Assembly: GCA_955652025.1 (NCBI GenBank) | Contig: CATPAO010000013.1 | Coordinates: forward strand, 1 to 17,176 | Origin: Casimicrobiaceae bacterium | GTDB lineage: Bacteria > Pseudomonadota > Gammaproteobacteria > Burkholderiales > Casimicrobiaceae | DNA length: 17,176 nt | Reading direction: 5' to 3' | Shown here: piece by piece, positions 8,258 to 15,909 of the stretch | How the letters are laid out: every line of letters starts with the position of its first letter | Numbering within the stretch: position 1 is the stretch's first letter | Made by a program: the position numbers and the translations under genes | Notes under the pieces: generated by a model | What the model was told of the DNA's origin: nothing | Seen by the model: only the letters and a program-made list of their open reading frames with translations | Databases searched by the model: none

Positions 8258-8273
8258 GGTTTCACGTGGAACA
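8258..8273. promoter_or_regulatory. parS-like site 1 (ParB loading site)
   Basis: GGTTTCACGTGGAACA reads on the other strand as TGTTCCACGTGAAACC. That matches the widely conserved 16-bp parS consensus TGTTCCACGTGAAACA at 15 of 16 positions. It lies 103 bases upstream of the mnmG start, outside any coding region I support, and in the same window as parA and parB. Confidence 0.88.
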
Positions 8274-8294
8274 GCGGTAGGGGCCGTCAGGGTT

Positions 8295-8310
8295 GCCCGC
8301 CAGCGCGGGC
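8295..8310. repeat. Small GC-rich hairpin upstream of mnmG
   Basis: GCCCGC (8295-8300) and GCGGGC (8305-8310) form a perfect 6-bp stem with the loop CAGC in the spacer between mnmG and the small exported-protein gene. No T-run follows, so a terminator role for the minus-strand gene at 8391-8699 is only possible. Confidence 0.3.
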
Positions 8311-8390
8311 GGGGACGCCATGGTCGCGCAGGGGCCAGATGGCTGCGTTGCGGTAGTGTCTCCGCTTGAAGTTAGCGAACGCTGACTTGG

Positions 8391-8699
8391 CTACTTGCAG
8401 GATGGAATCCGCCGTTTGTGGATATTTTCAAGCACGCGTACATAGAGCGCCATCTGCGATTCACAGGCGGCAATCGCTACCTTGTTTTCATCTGCAGCGC
8501 GCCCCTGTAGACCGATACTCGCAAACGCGACATGGAGCATTTCGGCGTGCGCTTCGCAGTAGGCTTGCTCGACCTTTTCCGCGGGCCAATCCTTGACTTC
8601 GACGTAGTCGATCTTGCTGCATGCCGCCCCATAAGAAGTGGCGGCAACGAGCGCCGCGGTAACAACCAGTGCCAGGCGGACCTGCTGGACGAGATTCAT
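8391..8699 (-). CDS. Small exported protein with four cysteines, function unknown
   Basis: The 102-residue product starts MNLVQQVRLALVVTAALVAA, a clear signal peptide with a hydrophobic core at about 8-20. A likely signal peptidase I cut lies near TSYGA-AC (25-26). Cys27 is not preceded by a good lipobox. The mature part (about 77 residues) is mostly helical in character and has four cysteines (27, 48, 79, 101), an even number consistent with two disulfides in the periplasm. The ATG at 8699 follows a GGAGG four bases upstream (+ strand 8704-8708), which favours this start over the longer open frame to 8969. It sits alone on the minus strand between two parS-like sites. I do not recognise the family. 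Confidence 0.62.
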   Translation of the reverse strand: MNLVQQVRLALVVTAALVAATSYGAACSKIDYVEVKDWPAEKVEQAYCEAHAEMLHVAFASIGLQGRAADENKVAIAACESQMALYVRVLENIHKRRIPSCK

Positions 8700-8795
8700 G
8701 TTGCCTCCATGTAATGGCCCTTCGTCGGACTGAACCACCACCGAATTCCATGCAATATCCGAAGTGTCCGGCGGCCAGCGTCTGCTTGTGCATAT

Positions 8796-8811
8796 AGTTT
8801 CACGTGAAACC
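8796..8811. promoter_or_regulatory. parS-like site 2 (ParB loading site)
   Basis: AGTTTCACGTGAAACC contains the perfect 14-base palindrome core GTTTCACGTGAAAC. It matches the parS variant TGTTTCACGTGAAACA at 14 of 16 positions, with only the two outer bases differing. It lies 538 bases from site 1 and about 100 bases upstream of the small exported-protein gene. Confidence 0.82.
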
Positions 8812-8829
8812 AGAGAGCCCTTGCCACCC

Positions 8830-8867
8830 ATAGGCCGGTAGTGGTCGGACCCACTACCAATAGGCCG
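8830..8867. repeat. Micro-insertion A: 8-bp direct repeats around a palindromic insert
   Basis: ATAGGCCG occurs at 8830-8837 and again at 8860-8867. Between them is a 22-base insert that begins GTAGTGG and ends CCACTACCA. With the flanking G, the arms GGTAGTGG (8837-8844) and CCACTACC (8851-8858) are perfect inverted repeats. The layout is that of a target-site duplication around the joined ends of a mobile element, and insert B at 9104-9135 has the same layout. Confidence 0.6.
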
Positions 8868-9010
8868 ACGTTCTCCCGCTGGACGACCAAGGGTAGCCCG
8901 CGGCATGTTCGACCCGTCCCGCCTTGCTTTCGCCAGAATTCGGGGTCGTTTGCCGGGCGTCCCATCCATGCCGACTCCGCGACTCTCGTCCGCATTGACG
9001 GCCCTGTTAC

Positions 9011-9350
9011 ATGCCTCCCCGACGGATTCTCTGCTGTCCGCGTCGCGCAGATTCCGTCGACTCCGACCAAAGTCTTCGCCGTCGACTACGCCGAGTGTGG
9101 CGGCGGAATGGGTAGTGTCTCACTACCCGGAATGGCCGCGAACGCGAGCGCTGCGGCGGCGCGGCTTGGCGCGGAGGTCCGCGACCTCGGTTGCATCGGC
9201 GACGACGCGTTGGGGGCCCGAATCCTAGCGGACCTGGCTACGGAGGGCGTCGACGTACTTGGGCTCAAACGCATCGCGAGATGTCGCTCGTCTTCGGCGG
9301 CGATTCTTGTCGATGGCGCCGGTGAACGTCTGATCTGCTCCTACAACGAG
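9011..9350 (+). pseudogene. Decayed PfkB-family (ribokinase-like) carbohydrate kinase, N-terminal remnant
   Basis: The stretch reads IPSTPTKVFAVDYAECGGGM, then AANASAAAARLGAEVRDLGC, IGDDALGARILADLATEGVD and RSSSAAILVDGAGERLICSYNE. This is the N-terminal third of a PfkB sugar/nucleoside kinase, with its GG-x-AANAA sugar-binding region. Intact enzymes have about 300 residues. Here everything after about residue 110 is missing, including the C-terminal catalytic Asp motif. The likely start ATG (9011) gives MPPRRILCC in another frame, so the first strand has suffered a deletion and frameshift before RVAQIPSTP. Eight extra codons (GSVSLPGM) interrupt the glycine motif and correspond exactly to micro-insertion B. 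The right end abuts a minus-strand small membrane-protein remnant. The kinase family is clear; the substrate cannot be told. Confidence 0.7.
9104..9135. repeat. Micro-insertion B: 8-bp direct repeats around GTAGTG...CACTACC
   Basis: CGGAATGG occurs at 9104-9111 and at 9128-9135. The 16 bases between them are GTAGTGTCTCACTACC. With the flanking G, GGTAGTG and CACTACC are perfect inverted repeats around TCT. It lies inside the kinase remnant and adds 24 bases (8 codons) to the conserved GGGMAAN motif, so the uninterrupted ancestor can be inferred directly. Confidence 0.65.
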
Positions 9351-9386
9351 ATAGCGGGTCAGTCCGAAATTGGCGACAGAACGTAC

Positions 9387-9542
9387 TCAGCGATAGGTCG
9401 GCCCCATCCAGTCCAACCCATAGCTTGTGGCGCCCCATGCCACTGCGGTAATCAGAACGGCCACGACGATGGCTCTGAATATTTATATGGCAATGGTGAA
9501 TCTCGGCGCAGCGGCCGGATCGACCTTGTCCTTGTCGTCCAC
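9387..9542 (-). pseudogene. Possible small single-span membrane protein interrupted by an in-frame TAA
   Basis: A frame starting at a GTG (9542) with an upstream GGGGAA reads MDDKDKVDPAAAPRFTIAI. It then meets TAA at 9483-9485 and continues in the same frame IFRAIVVAVLITAVAWGATS followed by YGLDWMGPTYR, ending at TGA 9387-9389. The second part is a clear hydrophobic span with an aromatic-rich end, as in very small inner-membrane proteins. If the TAA was once a sense codon, the protein was about 51 residues with one membrane helix. It sits against the broken end of the kinase remnant and upstream DNA is AT-richer than its surroundings (about 9615-9655). I do not recognise a family, and chance cannot be excluded. 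Confidence 0.33.
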
Positions 9543-9694
9543 GATGGTTCCCCGTTAGCCGCATCGGAACAACGCGGCCCATCGCCGAGGGCGAAGAGCT
9601 GCTCATCAGCCTTGCGTAAAATCAGCCAATAATCAATATGTTGAATAACAACAAGGCGCCGCACAGCCCCCCATGATCGATGGCGATTATCAAC

Positions 9695-11533
9695 TCACTG
9701 CAATCGCCGCCCGAGTTGTTCGCGTTCCGCCCGGAACTCCGACGGTTGCTTCGCGCCGAGCCGCGCGAAGAGCACGTCGTGCGATACGAGCTCGCGATTC
9801 CATTGCCTAACGTCGACCGAGGTGACGAGCTCGAACTGCTCAGGGTCGAAGTCGATGCCCGTCCAGTCGATATCCCGATATTTCGGCATCAAACCGAGTG
9901 GCGTATCGGCGCCTTCTGCGCGGCCCGCACAGCGTTGAAAGATCCATTGCAACACACGCATGTTTTGTCCGAAACCCGGCCAGACGAACTTGCCCTCCGC
10001 GCTCTTGCGGAACCAATTGACGCTGAAGATGCGTGGCGGATGCGCGACCGATTTTCCCATCGCGAGCCAATGCTTGAAATAGTCGCCGACGTGATAGCCG
10101 CAAAACGGAAGCATCGCAAACGGATCGCGTCGTACCTCGCCGACCGCGCCGGCGGCTGCGGCGGTCGTTTCGGAGCCCATCGTCGCCGCCTTATAGACAC
10201 CTTCTTCCCACGTGCGGGCCTCGACAACCAGCGGCACAGTGTCGGAACGCCGTGCGCCGAAGATGAACGCCGAAATCGGCACGCCGGCCGGGTTATCCCA
10301 TTCCGGATCGAGCGACGGACATTGCGTCGCGCCGACAGTGAAGCGCGCGTTCGGATGCGCAGCCTTGCGGCCACAGTCCGGTGTCCACGATTGTTCCTGC
10401 CAATCGGTGAGATGCGCGGGCGGCTCTTTCGTCATGCCTTCCCACCAGACATCGCCGTCGTCGGTCAGCGCGACATTCGTGAATATCACGTTGCCGCGCA
10501 TCGTTTCCATCGCGTTGGGATTCGATTCGCGCGACGTCCCCGGCGCGACGCCGAAGTAGCCGGACTCCGGATTGATCGCGTGAAAGTAACCGTCGGCATT
10601 GGGCTTGATCCACGCGATGTCGTCGCCGATCGTCGTGACCTTCCAGCCCTCGAAGCCTCGCGGCGGAATCAGCATCGCAAAGTTCGTCTTGCCGCACGCG
10701 CTCGGAAACGCCGCGGCGACGTAGCGCTTTTCGCCCTCGGGCGACGTCACGCCGAGAATCAGCATGTGCTCGGCGAGCCAACCCTCGTCTCGCCCCATCA
10801 CCGAGGCGATACGGAGCGCGAGACATTTCTTGCCCAATAGCGCGTTGCCGCCGTAACCGGAACCATAGCTCCAGATTTCACGCGACTCGGGAAAATGAAC
10901 GATGTACTTGTGATCGCGGTTGCACGGCCACCGAACGTCGCGCGCGGCCGGTTGCAACGGCGCGCCGACCGAGTGAACGCAGGGCACGAACGCGCCGTCC
11001 CGGCCCAGCACGTCGTACACGGCGCGTCCCATTCGCGTCATGATCCGCATGCTGACCACTACGTACGCACTGTCGGTCAATTCGACGCCGACGTGCGCGA
11101 TGGGGCTGCCGAGCGGCCCCATCGAGAACGGCACGACGTACAGCGTGCGGCCGCGCATCGCGCCGTCGAACAATCCGCGCAGCGTGCGGCGCATCTCCGC
11201 GGGCGCGACCCAGTTGTTCGTCGGGCCGGCGTCATCCTGTCGCTCGCTGCAGATGAACGTGCGATCCTCGACGCGCGCGACGTCGGTCGCATCGGACAAT
11301 GCGAGGTAGCTGTTCGGCCGTTTGGCTGGATTGAGCTTCGTCAGCGTGCCTGTGGCAACCATCTCGGCGCAAAGCCGATCGTACTCGGCGTCGCTGCCAT
11401 CGCACCAGACGATCGTCTCGGGTTTCGTGAGCGCCGCGATTTCGCGCACCCAGCCCAGAAGGCGAGCATTGCGGACGTAGTTGGGAGCGCCCACCGACGC
11501 GGCGAGCGTGATGAACGATTCGGCTTGATTCAT
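9695..11533 (-). CDS. pckG: Phosphoenolpyruvate carboxykinase, GTP-dependent
   Basis: The enzyme interconverts oxaloacetate + GTP and PEP + GDP + CO2, the first committed step of gluconeogenesis from TCA intermediates. It acts in the cytoplasm with Mn/Mg. The 612-residue product has [19 protein letters not shown] near the N-terminus and [11 protein letters not shown] (134-144). The P-loop FPSACGKTN (276-284) holds the reactive Cys280, which is typical of the GTP class and absent from the ATP class. The second nucleotide-site motif is TIGDDIAW (301-308), followed later by FIFGARR. The length is normal for the family. I prefer the ATG at 11533 ([10 protein letters not shown]); a GTG at 11548 would add five residues (VRFT included), and neither has a good ribosome binding site. 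It follows the AbrB-family gene after 149 bases and probably has its own promoter. Confidence 0.97.
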   Translation of the reverse strand: MNQAESFITLAASVGAPNYVRNARLLGWVREIAALTKPETIVWCDGSDAEYDRLCAEMVATGTLTKLNPAKRPNSYLALSDATDVARVEDRTFICSERQDDAGPTNNWVAPAEMRRTLRGLFDGAMRGRTLYVVPFSMGPLGSPIAHVGVELTDSAYVVVSMRIMTRMGRAVYDVLGRDGAFVPCVHSVGAPLQPAARDVRWPCNRDHKYIVHFPESREIWSYGSGYGGNALLGKKCLALRIASVMGRDEGWLAEHMLILGVTSPEGEKRYVAAAFPSACGKTNFAMLIPPRGFEGWKVTTIGDDIAWIKPNADGYFHAINPESGYFGVAPGTSRESNPNAMETMRGNVIFTNVALTDDGDVWWEGMTKEPPAHLTDWQEQSWTPDCGRKAAHPNARFTVGATQCPSLDPEWDNPAGVPISAFIFGARRSDTVPLVVEARTWEEGVYKAATMGSETTAAAAGAVGEVRRDPFAMLPFCGYHVGDYFKHWLAMGKSVAHPPRIFSVNWFRKSAEGKFVWPGFGQNMRVLQWIFQRCAGRAEGADTPLGLMPKYRDIDWTGIDFDPEQFELVTSVDVRQWNRELVSHDVLFARLGAKQPSEFRAEREQLGRRLQ

Positions 11534-11567
11534 TGTGAAACGGACCACATGGCCATGGGTATATTCG

Positions 11568-11606
11568 TCGATCCGCCGTCGATCGCGGCGGCGGTCGATA
11601 AATCTA
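11568..11606 (-). promoter_or_regulatory. Hairpin and possible -10 element in the pckG leader
   Basis: On the minus strand TAGATT (+ strand 11601-11606) could be a -10 element, though no good -35 is visible. Directly downstream TCGACCGCCG (complement of 11589-11598) can pair with CGGCGGATCGA (complement of 11568-11578), with one bulged base and a 10-base loop. The stem ends about 35 bases before the pckG ATG, so it would lie in the 5' untranslated region. Confidence 0.3.
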
Positions 11607-11682
11607 ACACGCCATTGCGGTCTGCCGATACCCTTGTGCCCGGCGGCCTAGTGGCCTGACCGATTGTCGCCGCGACCGCCAA

Positions 11683-12756
11683 TCACTTGGCACGGCGACT
11701 CGTCGCGCGCACGGCGCGCCACGTTTTCGCGCGCTCAAACAACGGCGCTGTCGACAACAACAACACGACGACACGCGTGACGTGGAATGCCGTCACCAGC
11801 GGCACGCCGAGCTGCAGCACTTTTGCTGTGATGCACATTTCGGCAATGCCGCCGGGCGCGGTCCCGAGCACCAACGTCGCCGGATGCAGTCCTGCGAGCC
11901 ACGCGAGCGTCACGCCAAACACGGCCGACAGCGCGATCGAAAACAACACCGTCACGACGACCGCCGTGACGAACCGATGCGCGCCGCGCAGAAAATCCGG
12001 CTGGAACCGCGATCCCAATGCGCAACCGATAAGCACCTGGCCCGTGTTGGAGACCACCGTCGGCAACGCCGACAAATCGACGTGCGAAGCCGTCAACGGG
12101 ATCGCGACCGCAAGCGACCCGAGCACGAACGCGTTCGGCAGACGCAATCGCAGGGCAACCGCGCTGCCCGCGAGCGTGGCGACCATCAAGAGCGCGAACC
12201 CGCCCGCGTCAAAGATCGTCGTCCCGGGAACGTACGGATCGGCGCCACGTACGCCGAGCGCCGCGAACATCGTCGGTACGATGGCGACGACGATCAGGAT
12301 GCGCAGACTTTGCGCGGCGGCGACCCGATCGACGCGCGCGCCGAAGCGCTCGCCCAGCACCGACATCTCGGCGGCGCCGCCGGGGACGCTCGCGAATACG
12401 CCGGTCGTGCGATCGAGCCCCGCCAGCCGCGCGAGCGCGATGCCCGACACGTAGCCGACGATGATCGCGAACGCGGCGCCCGCAACGAGCAAATACCAAA
12501 GACCCGCGACTTCGCGTAGGACGAGCGGCGTGAAATAGAGACCGAGCGACGTGCCGATGATCCACTGTCCGACCTGCCGGCCGCCCGGTGGCGCGACGAT
12601 GTCGACACCCGCCACGCGCAGCGCGGCGAGTGTAAACAGCGGGCCGAGCATCCACGGAATCGGTGTGTGCACTCGACTGCAGACGAAGCCCGCTGCGGCG
12701 GACAGCGCGACCGCGGCGGTCCACCGCACCAAGTCGCGCGCAGCGACGCCCATCAT
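11683..12756 (-). CDS. AbrB-family (AbrB_dup) polytopic membrane protein
   Basis: This is an integral membrane protein of the PF05145-type family. Databases often mislabel it as an AbrB transcriptional regulator, but it has no DNA-binding domain. From the ATG at 12756 it has 357 residues with about ten hydrophobic segments. Two internal repeats are visible: one runs from GTSLGLYFTPLVLRE to VPGGAAEMSVLGERFG, and the other from GCALGSRFQPDFLRG to APGGIAEMCITAKVL. The shared PGGxAEM motif is the family hallmark. Its substrate or role is unknown; transport is likely by topology. The ATG overlaps the mnmE stop as ATGA, which chooses this start over an ATG 12 bases upstream inside mnmE. The overlap suggests coupled expression with mnmE. 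Confidence 0.85.
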   Translation of the reverse strand: MMGVAARDLVRWTAAVALSAAAGFVCSRVHTPIPWMLGPLFTLAALRVAGVDIVAPPGGRQVGQWIIGTSLGLYFTPLVLREVAGLWYLLVAGAAFAIIVGYVSGIALARLAGLDRTTGVFASVPGGAAEMSVLGERFGARVDRVAAAQSLRILIVVAIVPTMFAALGVRGADPYVPGTTIFDAGGFALLMVATLAGSAVALRLRLPNAFVLGSLAVAIPLTASHVDLSALPTVVSNTGQVLIGCALGSRFQPDFLRGAHRFVTAVVVTVLFSIALSAVFGVTLAWLAGLHPATLVLGTAPGGIAEMCITAKVLQLGVPLVTAFHVTRVVVLLLSTAPLFERAKTWRAVRATSRRAK

Positions 12757-14144
12757 TTGCCGATGCAAAAGCGCGAAAAGATCGCGCCGAGGAGATCGTC
12801 CGCCGTGAATTCGCCGGTGATCGCCACAAGCGACTGCTGCGCCGCGCGAAGCTCTTCCGCAAAGAGCTCGATCGGCAGCGCCGCGGCGGCAACGTGCGCG
12901 CCGGCGGCGGCGAGGTGGCGCTCCGCGTCCCTCAACGCAACGACATGGCGCGTGCGCGCGAGAAACGTATCCTCCGTCGCGCTCTCTGCCCCGACGATCG
13001 CCAGCACCTCGCGCTCGAGCAACTCGACTCCGTCACCGGTCAGCGCCGACAGCCACAAATGCCGCCGCGCGATGCCGCGATCGTCAGTGCGCGTCTCGCC
13101 ATGCGCGGTGATGGCCGCCAGATCGCCTTTGTTGTGCACGACGATGCGCGGCAACGCCGCCGGCAGTCGCGCGAGAATCCCCCGGTCGGCGGCATCGAGC
13201 GTATCGGTCGCTTCGCGCGCATCGACGATCAGCACTGCGAGGTCCGACTGCTCGACCGCGGCCCACGTGCGCGCGATGCCGATTCGTTCGACCTCATCGT
13301 GCGCGTCGCGAAGGCCCGCCGTGTCGACGATCGACAGGGGGATGCCGGCGATCTCGACCTGCCGCGCCACGGTATCGCGCGTCGTTCCGGCGATCGCGGT
13401 TACGATCGCGGCCTCCTCGCGCACCAGCCGGTTAAGCAGGCTCGACTTGCCGACGTTCGGCCGGCCAATGAGCACGACGCTGAGACCGTCGCGCAACAGT
13501 GCACCGGCACTCGCGCGCGTCAGCAGGCGGTCGACGCGCGAGACGATCGCCGCGAGTTTTCCGCCGGCGTCGCCGGCGCGGATGAATTCGATGTCCTCAT
13601 CGGGGAAATCGAGGGTCGCCTCGGTATACATCCGCAAGTTCGTCAATGCATCGACGATCGCGTGAACCTCGCGCGAGAACTCGCCGGAAAGGCTGCGTGC
13701 CGCCGCACGCGCGGCGGTCGCCGTCGACGCGTCGATCAGGTCGGCGACGCTCTCGGCTTGCGCGAGGTCGAGCCGCCCGTTCAGAAACGCCCGCTGGGTG
13801 AATTCGCCGGGGGCGGCAAGGCGTGCGCCGAGTTCGACAGCACGCGCGAGTAGAAGACGCAGCACCGCCGGTCCGCCGTGGCCATGGAGCTCGACGACGG
13901 ATTCTCCCGTATAGGAGTGCGGTGCCGGAAAGTAAAGCGCGAGGCCTTCGTCCAGCGCGGCGCCGGCGGCGTCGCGAAACGTCGTGAGCGTTGCGGTACG
14001 CGCAACGAGCGGCTTGCCGACGATGCCGGCGATGACCGCATCGACGCCCGCGCCCGATATGCGCACGATGCCGATGCCGCCACGGCCGGGCGGCGTGGCG
14101 ATCGCGGCGATCGTATCCGGAGGCGGCGCGGCGCGAGCGTTCAT
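12753..14144 (-). CDS. mnmE: tRNA modification GTPase MnmE (TrmE)
   Basis: MnmE is the GTPase partner of MnmG in wobble-uridine modification and uses a tetrahydrofolate one-carbon donor. The 463-residue product has the N-terminal folate-binding domain, starting TIAAIATPPGRGGIGIVRISG (11-31) with ESVVELHGHGG (81-91) and PGEFTQRAFLNGRLDLAQAE (112-131). The GTPase domain has G1 GRPNVGKSS (227-235), TTRD (254-257), DTAG (274-277) and NKGD (338-341). The C-terminus is FCIGK with the catalytic Cys461. All key residues are present. The gene lies 28 bases after yidC and its stop overlaps the AbrB-family start. The ATG at 14144 gives the normal N-terminus for the family. Confidence 0.97.
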   Translation of the reverse strand: MNARAAPPPDTIAAIATPPGRGGIGIVRISGAGVDAVIAGIVGKPLVARTATLTTFRDAAGAALDEGLALYFPAPHSYTGESVVELHGHGGPAVLRLLLARAVELGARLAAPGEFTQRAFLNGRLDLAQAESVADLIDASTATAARAAARSLSGEFSREVHAIVDALTNLRMYTEATLDFPDEDIEFIRAGDAGGKLAAIVSRVDRLLTRASAGALLRDGLSVVLIGRPNVGKSSLLNRLVREEAAIVTAIAGTTRDTVARQVEIAGIPLSIVDTAGLRDAHDEVERIGIARTWAAVEQSDLAVLIVDAREATDTLDAADRGILARLPAALPRIVVHNKGDLAAITAHGETRTDDRGIARRHLWLSALTGDGVELLEREVLAIVGAESATEDTFLARTRHVVALRDAERHLAAAGAHVAAAALPIELFAEELRAAQQSLVAITGEFTADDLLGAIFSRFCIGK

Positions 14145-14172
14145 CGCCCCGCGACTTTACCGCGAATGCCCG

Positions 14173-15855
14173 CTATCGACGCTTCGCCGCGGCCAGCGCC
14201 GCTTCCTTCTCCAACACGCGGTTCATGTGCCACTGCTGGAAGATCTGGATGCAGTTGTTGATGAGCCAATACAGCACGAGGCCCGACGGAAAGAACAGGA
14301 ACATGACCGAGAACGCCACCGGCATGATCTGCATCACCTTGGCCTGCACCGGATCGGAGATCGGCGTCGGCGACAGCTTCACCTGCAGATAGGCGGTGAT
14401 GGCGTAGACAACCGGCAGGATGAACAGCGGATCGGGCGCCGACAGATCGTGGATCCAGCCCATCCATGGCGCATGACACAACTCGACCGCCGACAGCAAC
14501 ACCCAATACAGCGCGATGAATACGGGGATCTGCACGAGAATCGGCAGACAGCCGCCCAACGGGTTGATCTTCTCCTGCTTGTAGAGCTCCATCATCTTGA
14601 TCTGCAACTGCTGCTTGTCGTTTGCGTACTGCTCCTGCAGCGCCTTCATCTTCGGCGCGACGACTTTCATCTTCGCCATCGACCGCGCGCTCGCGTGGTT
14701 CAGCGGATAGAACGCGCTTTTGATCAGGATCGTCATTACGATGATCGACCAGCCCCAGTTGCCCAGCATGCCGTGCAGCCATTTGAGCAGCCAGAACAGC
14801 GGCGCCGCGATGATCGTGAAGATGCCGTAATCGACGACGAGATCGAGTCCCTTGGCGAGCCTCCCCAGCGCCTCCTGGTCTTGCGGACCGACGTACAGGC
14901 TCGCGTGCACGATGCCCGTCGCGCCCGGCGCGATCGTCCCTTCCGCATAGCGGACGCCCGCCGTGTAAAGGCCGCCATCCAACCGCGTGGTGTAGAACTG
15001 GCGCTGCACTTTCGCCGACGCGGGCGGAATCCACGCGGCGACGAAATAGTGCTCGATCATGCCGATCCAGCCGTTGTCCGCGCTCTTCGTATAGGCAGCC
15101 TTGCGCGACGGGTCGGCGGCCTCCTTGTCGATTTCCGAGAATTCAACTTTCTTGAACTTGTCGGTTTCGTTGTAGACGACCGGCCCGACGAACGACGCCG
15201 GCGCCATCGAGCTTTGCGCCACTGCCTGCTTGGCATCACGCATCAGCTGGAAATACGCTTCGGGCGTGATCGGCGCCGTCCCTACATTGGTCACGTCGAA
15301 CGCCACGTCGACGACGTAGCTGCCACGGAGGAACGTCAGCACCTGCACGACCTTGTCGCCGTTGGCCGCGGTCGCTTCGAGCTTCAGTTCGACCGTGTCC
15401 TGACCTGGCGCGAGCTCGCGCGGGCCGGGCAGCGCGTGATAGACGGTCCGGTGATTCGGCATGCCGTCGCCGACGAGCCCCGCTTGCGCGACGAACGTTC
15501 GCTCGGCGCTTCTTTGCAGCGCGAGATACGGCTTCGACGGATCATGCGTGTCGCGGTGCTTGTCGAGGGCGATCATCGTGATCACACCGCCGACGGTGTC
15601 GACTTCCGCCGTGTAGAGATCGGTGCTGACCTTGATCGTCTGGCCCGCGGGCGCCGTGGTAGCGACGGCGGCGTTACCCGGTATCGCGCCTTGCGTCGCC
15701 GCGGGTGCCGCCGCGGAAGGCGTCGGGAGGTCGGCGGGCTTGGCCGGAACCGTCGCGACGGGCGCTGGCGGCGCGTGCTCCTTTTGCCACGCCTCCCAGA
15801 GGAACAGCGCGGAGAACGAGAAGATCAAAAAGAGAATCAGGCGTTGCGTATCCAT
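14173..15855 (-). CDS. yidC: Membrane protein insertase YidC
   Basis: YidC (Oxa1 family) inserts and folds inner-membrane proteins, alone or with SecYEG. Clients include ATP synthase subunits a and c, the former encoded at the left of this window. The 560-residue product has an N-terminal membrane anchor (about 5-21), an Ala/Pro-rich linker, and a large periplasmic domain (about 72-340). Core membrane segments lie at about 343-361, 367-385, 436-456, 474-491 and 509-536. The position of the conserved hydrophilic-groove arginine of E. coli is taken by Lys379 in ILIKSAFYPL, a common substitution. The cytoplasmic coiled-coil region is at about 390-430 and NPLGGCLPILVQIPVFIALYWVL at 431-453. The tail is KRR. 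The gene lies 54 bases after yidD. Confidence 0.97.
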   Translation of the reverse strand: MDTQRLILFLIFSFSALFLWEAWQKEHAPPAPVATVPAKPADLPTPSAAAPAATQGAIPGNAAVATTAPAGQTIKVSTDLYTAEVDTVGGVITMIALDKHRDTHDPSKPYLALQRSAERTFVAQAGLVGDGMPNHRTVYHALPGPRELAPGQDTVELKLEATAANGDKVVQVLTFLRGSYVVDVAFDVTNVGTAPITPEAYFQLMRDAKQAVAQSSMAPASFVGPVVYNETDKFKKVEFSEIDKEAADPSRKAAYTKSADNGWIGMIEHYFVAAWIPPASAKVQRQFYTTRLDGGLYTAGVRYAEGTIAPGATGIVHASLYVGPQDQEALGRLAKGLDLVVDYGIFTIIAAPLFWLLKWLHGMLGNWGWSIIVMTILIKSAFYPLNHASARSMAKMKVVAPKMKALQEQYANDKQQLQIKMMELYKQEKINPLGGCLPILVQIPVFIALYWVLLSAVELCHAPWMGWIHDLSAPDPLFILPVVYAITAYLQVKLSPTPISDPVQAKVMQIMPVAFSVMFLFFPSGLVLYWLINNCIQIFQQWHMNRVLEKEAALAAAKRR

Positions 15856-15909
15856 GCGGGCGTTTGCGCCTTCGTCGTTCGAGAACGCGGATTGGGTGCT
15901 GCGGCGTGA

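Larger units (their letters stand above)
8700..9010. other. Spacer without a recognisable gene
   Basis: This 311-base stretch lies between the small exported-protein gene and the kinase remnant. It contains the second parS-like site (8796-8811) and a short insert framed by 8-bp direct repeats (8830-8867). Open frames cross it on both strands, but none has a recognisable motif or a convincing start. It looks like decayed or intergenic DNA. Confidence 0.5.

Noticed and set aside
8841..9632. A 263-codon intact protein covering the kinase-like stretch.
   Set aside because: Only the middle resembles PfkB kinases; the flanks are unrelated, the C-terminal two-thirds of the kinase is absent, and the right part reads through the complement of another small frame.
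11683..12756. Calling the AbrB-family gene a transcriptional regulator.
   Set aside because: The protein is polytopic with two PGGxAEM repeats and has no SpoVT/AbrB DNA-binding domain.
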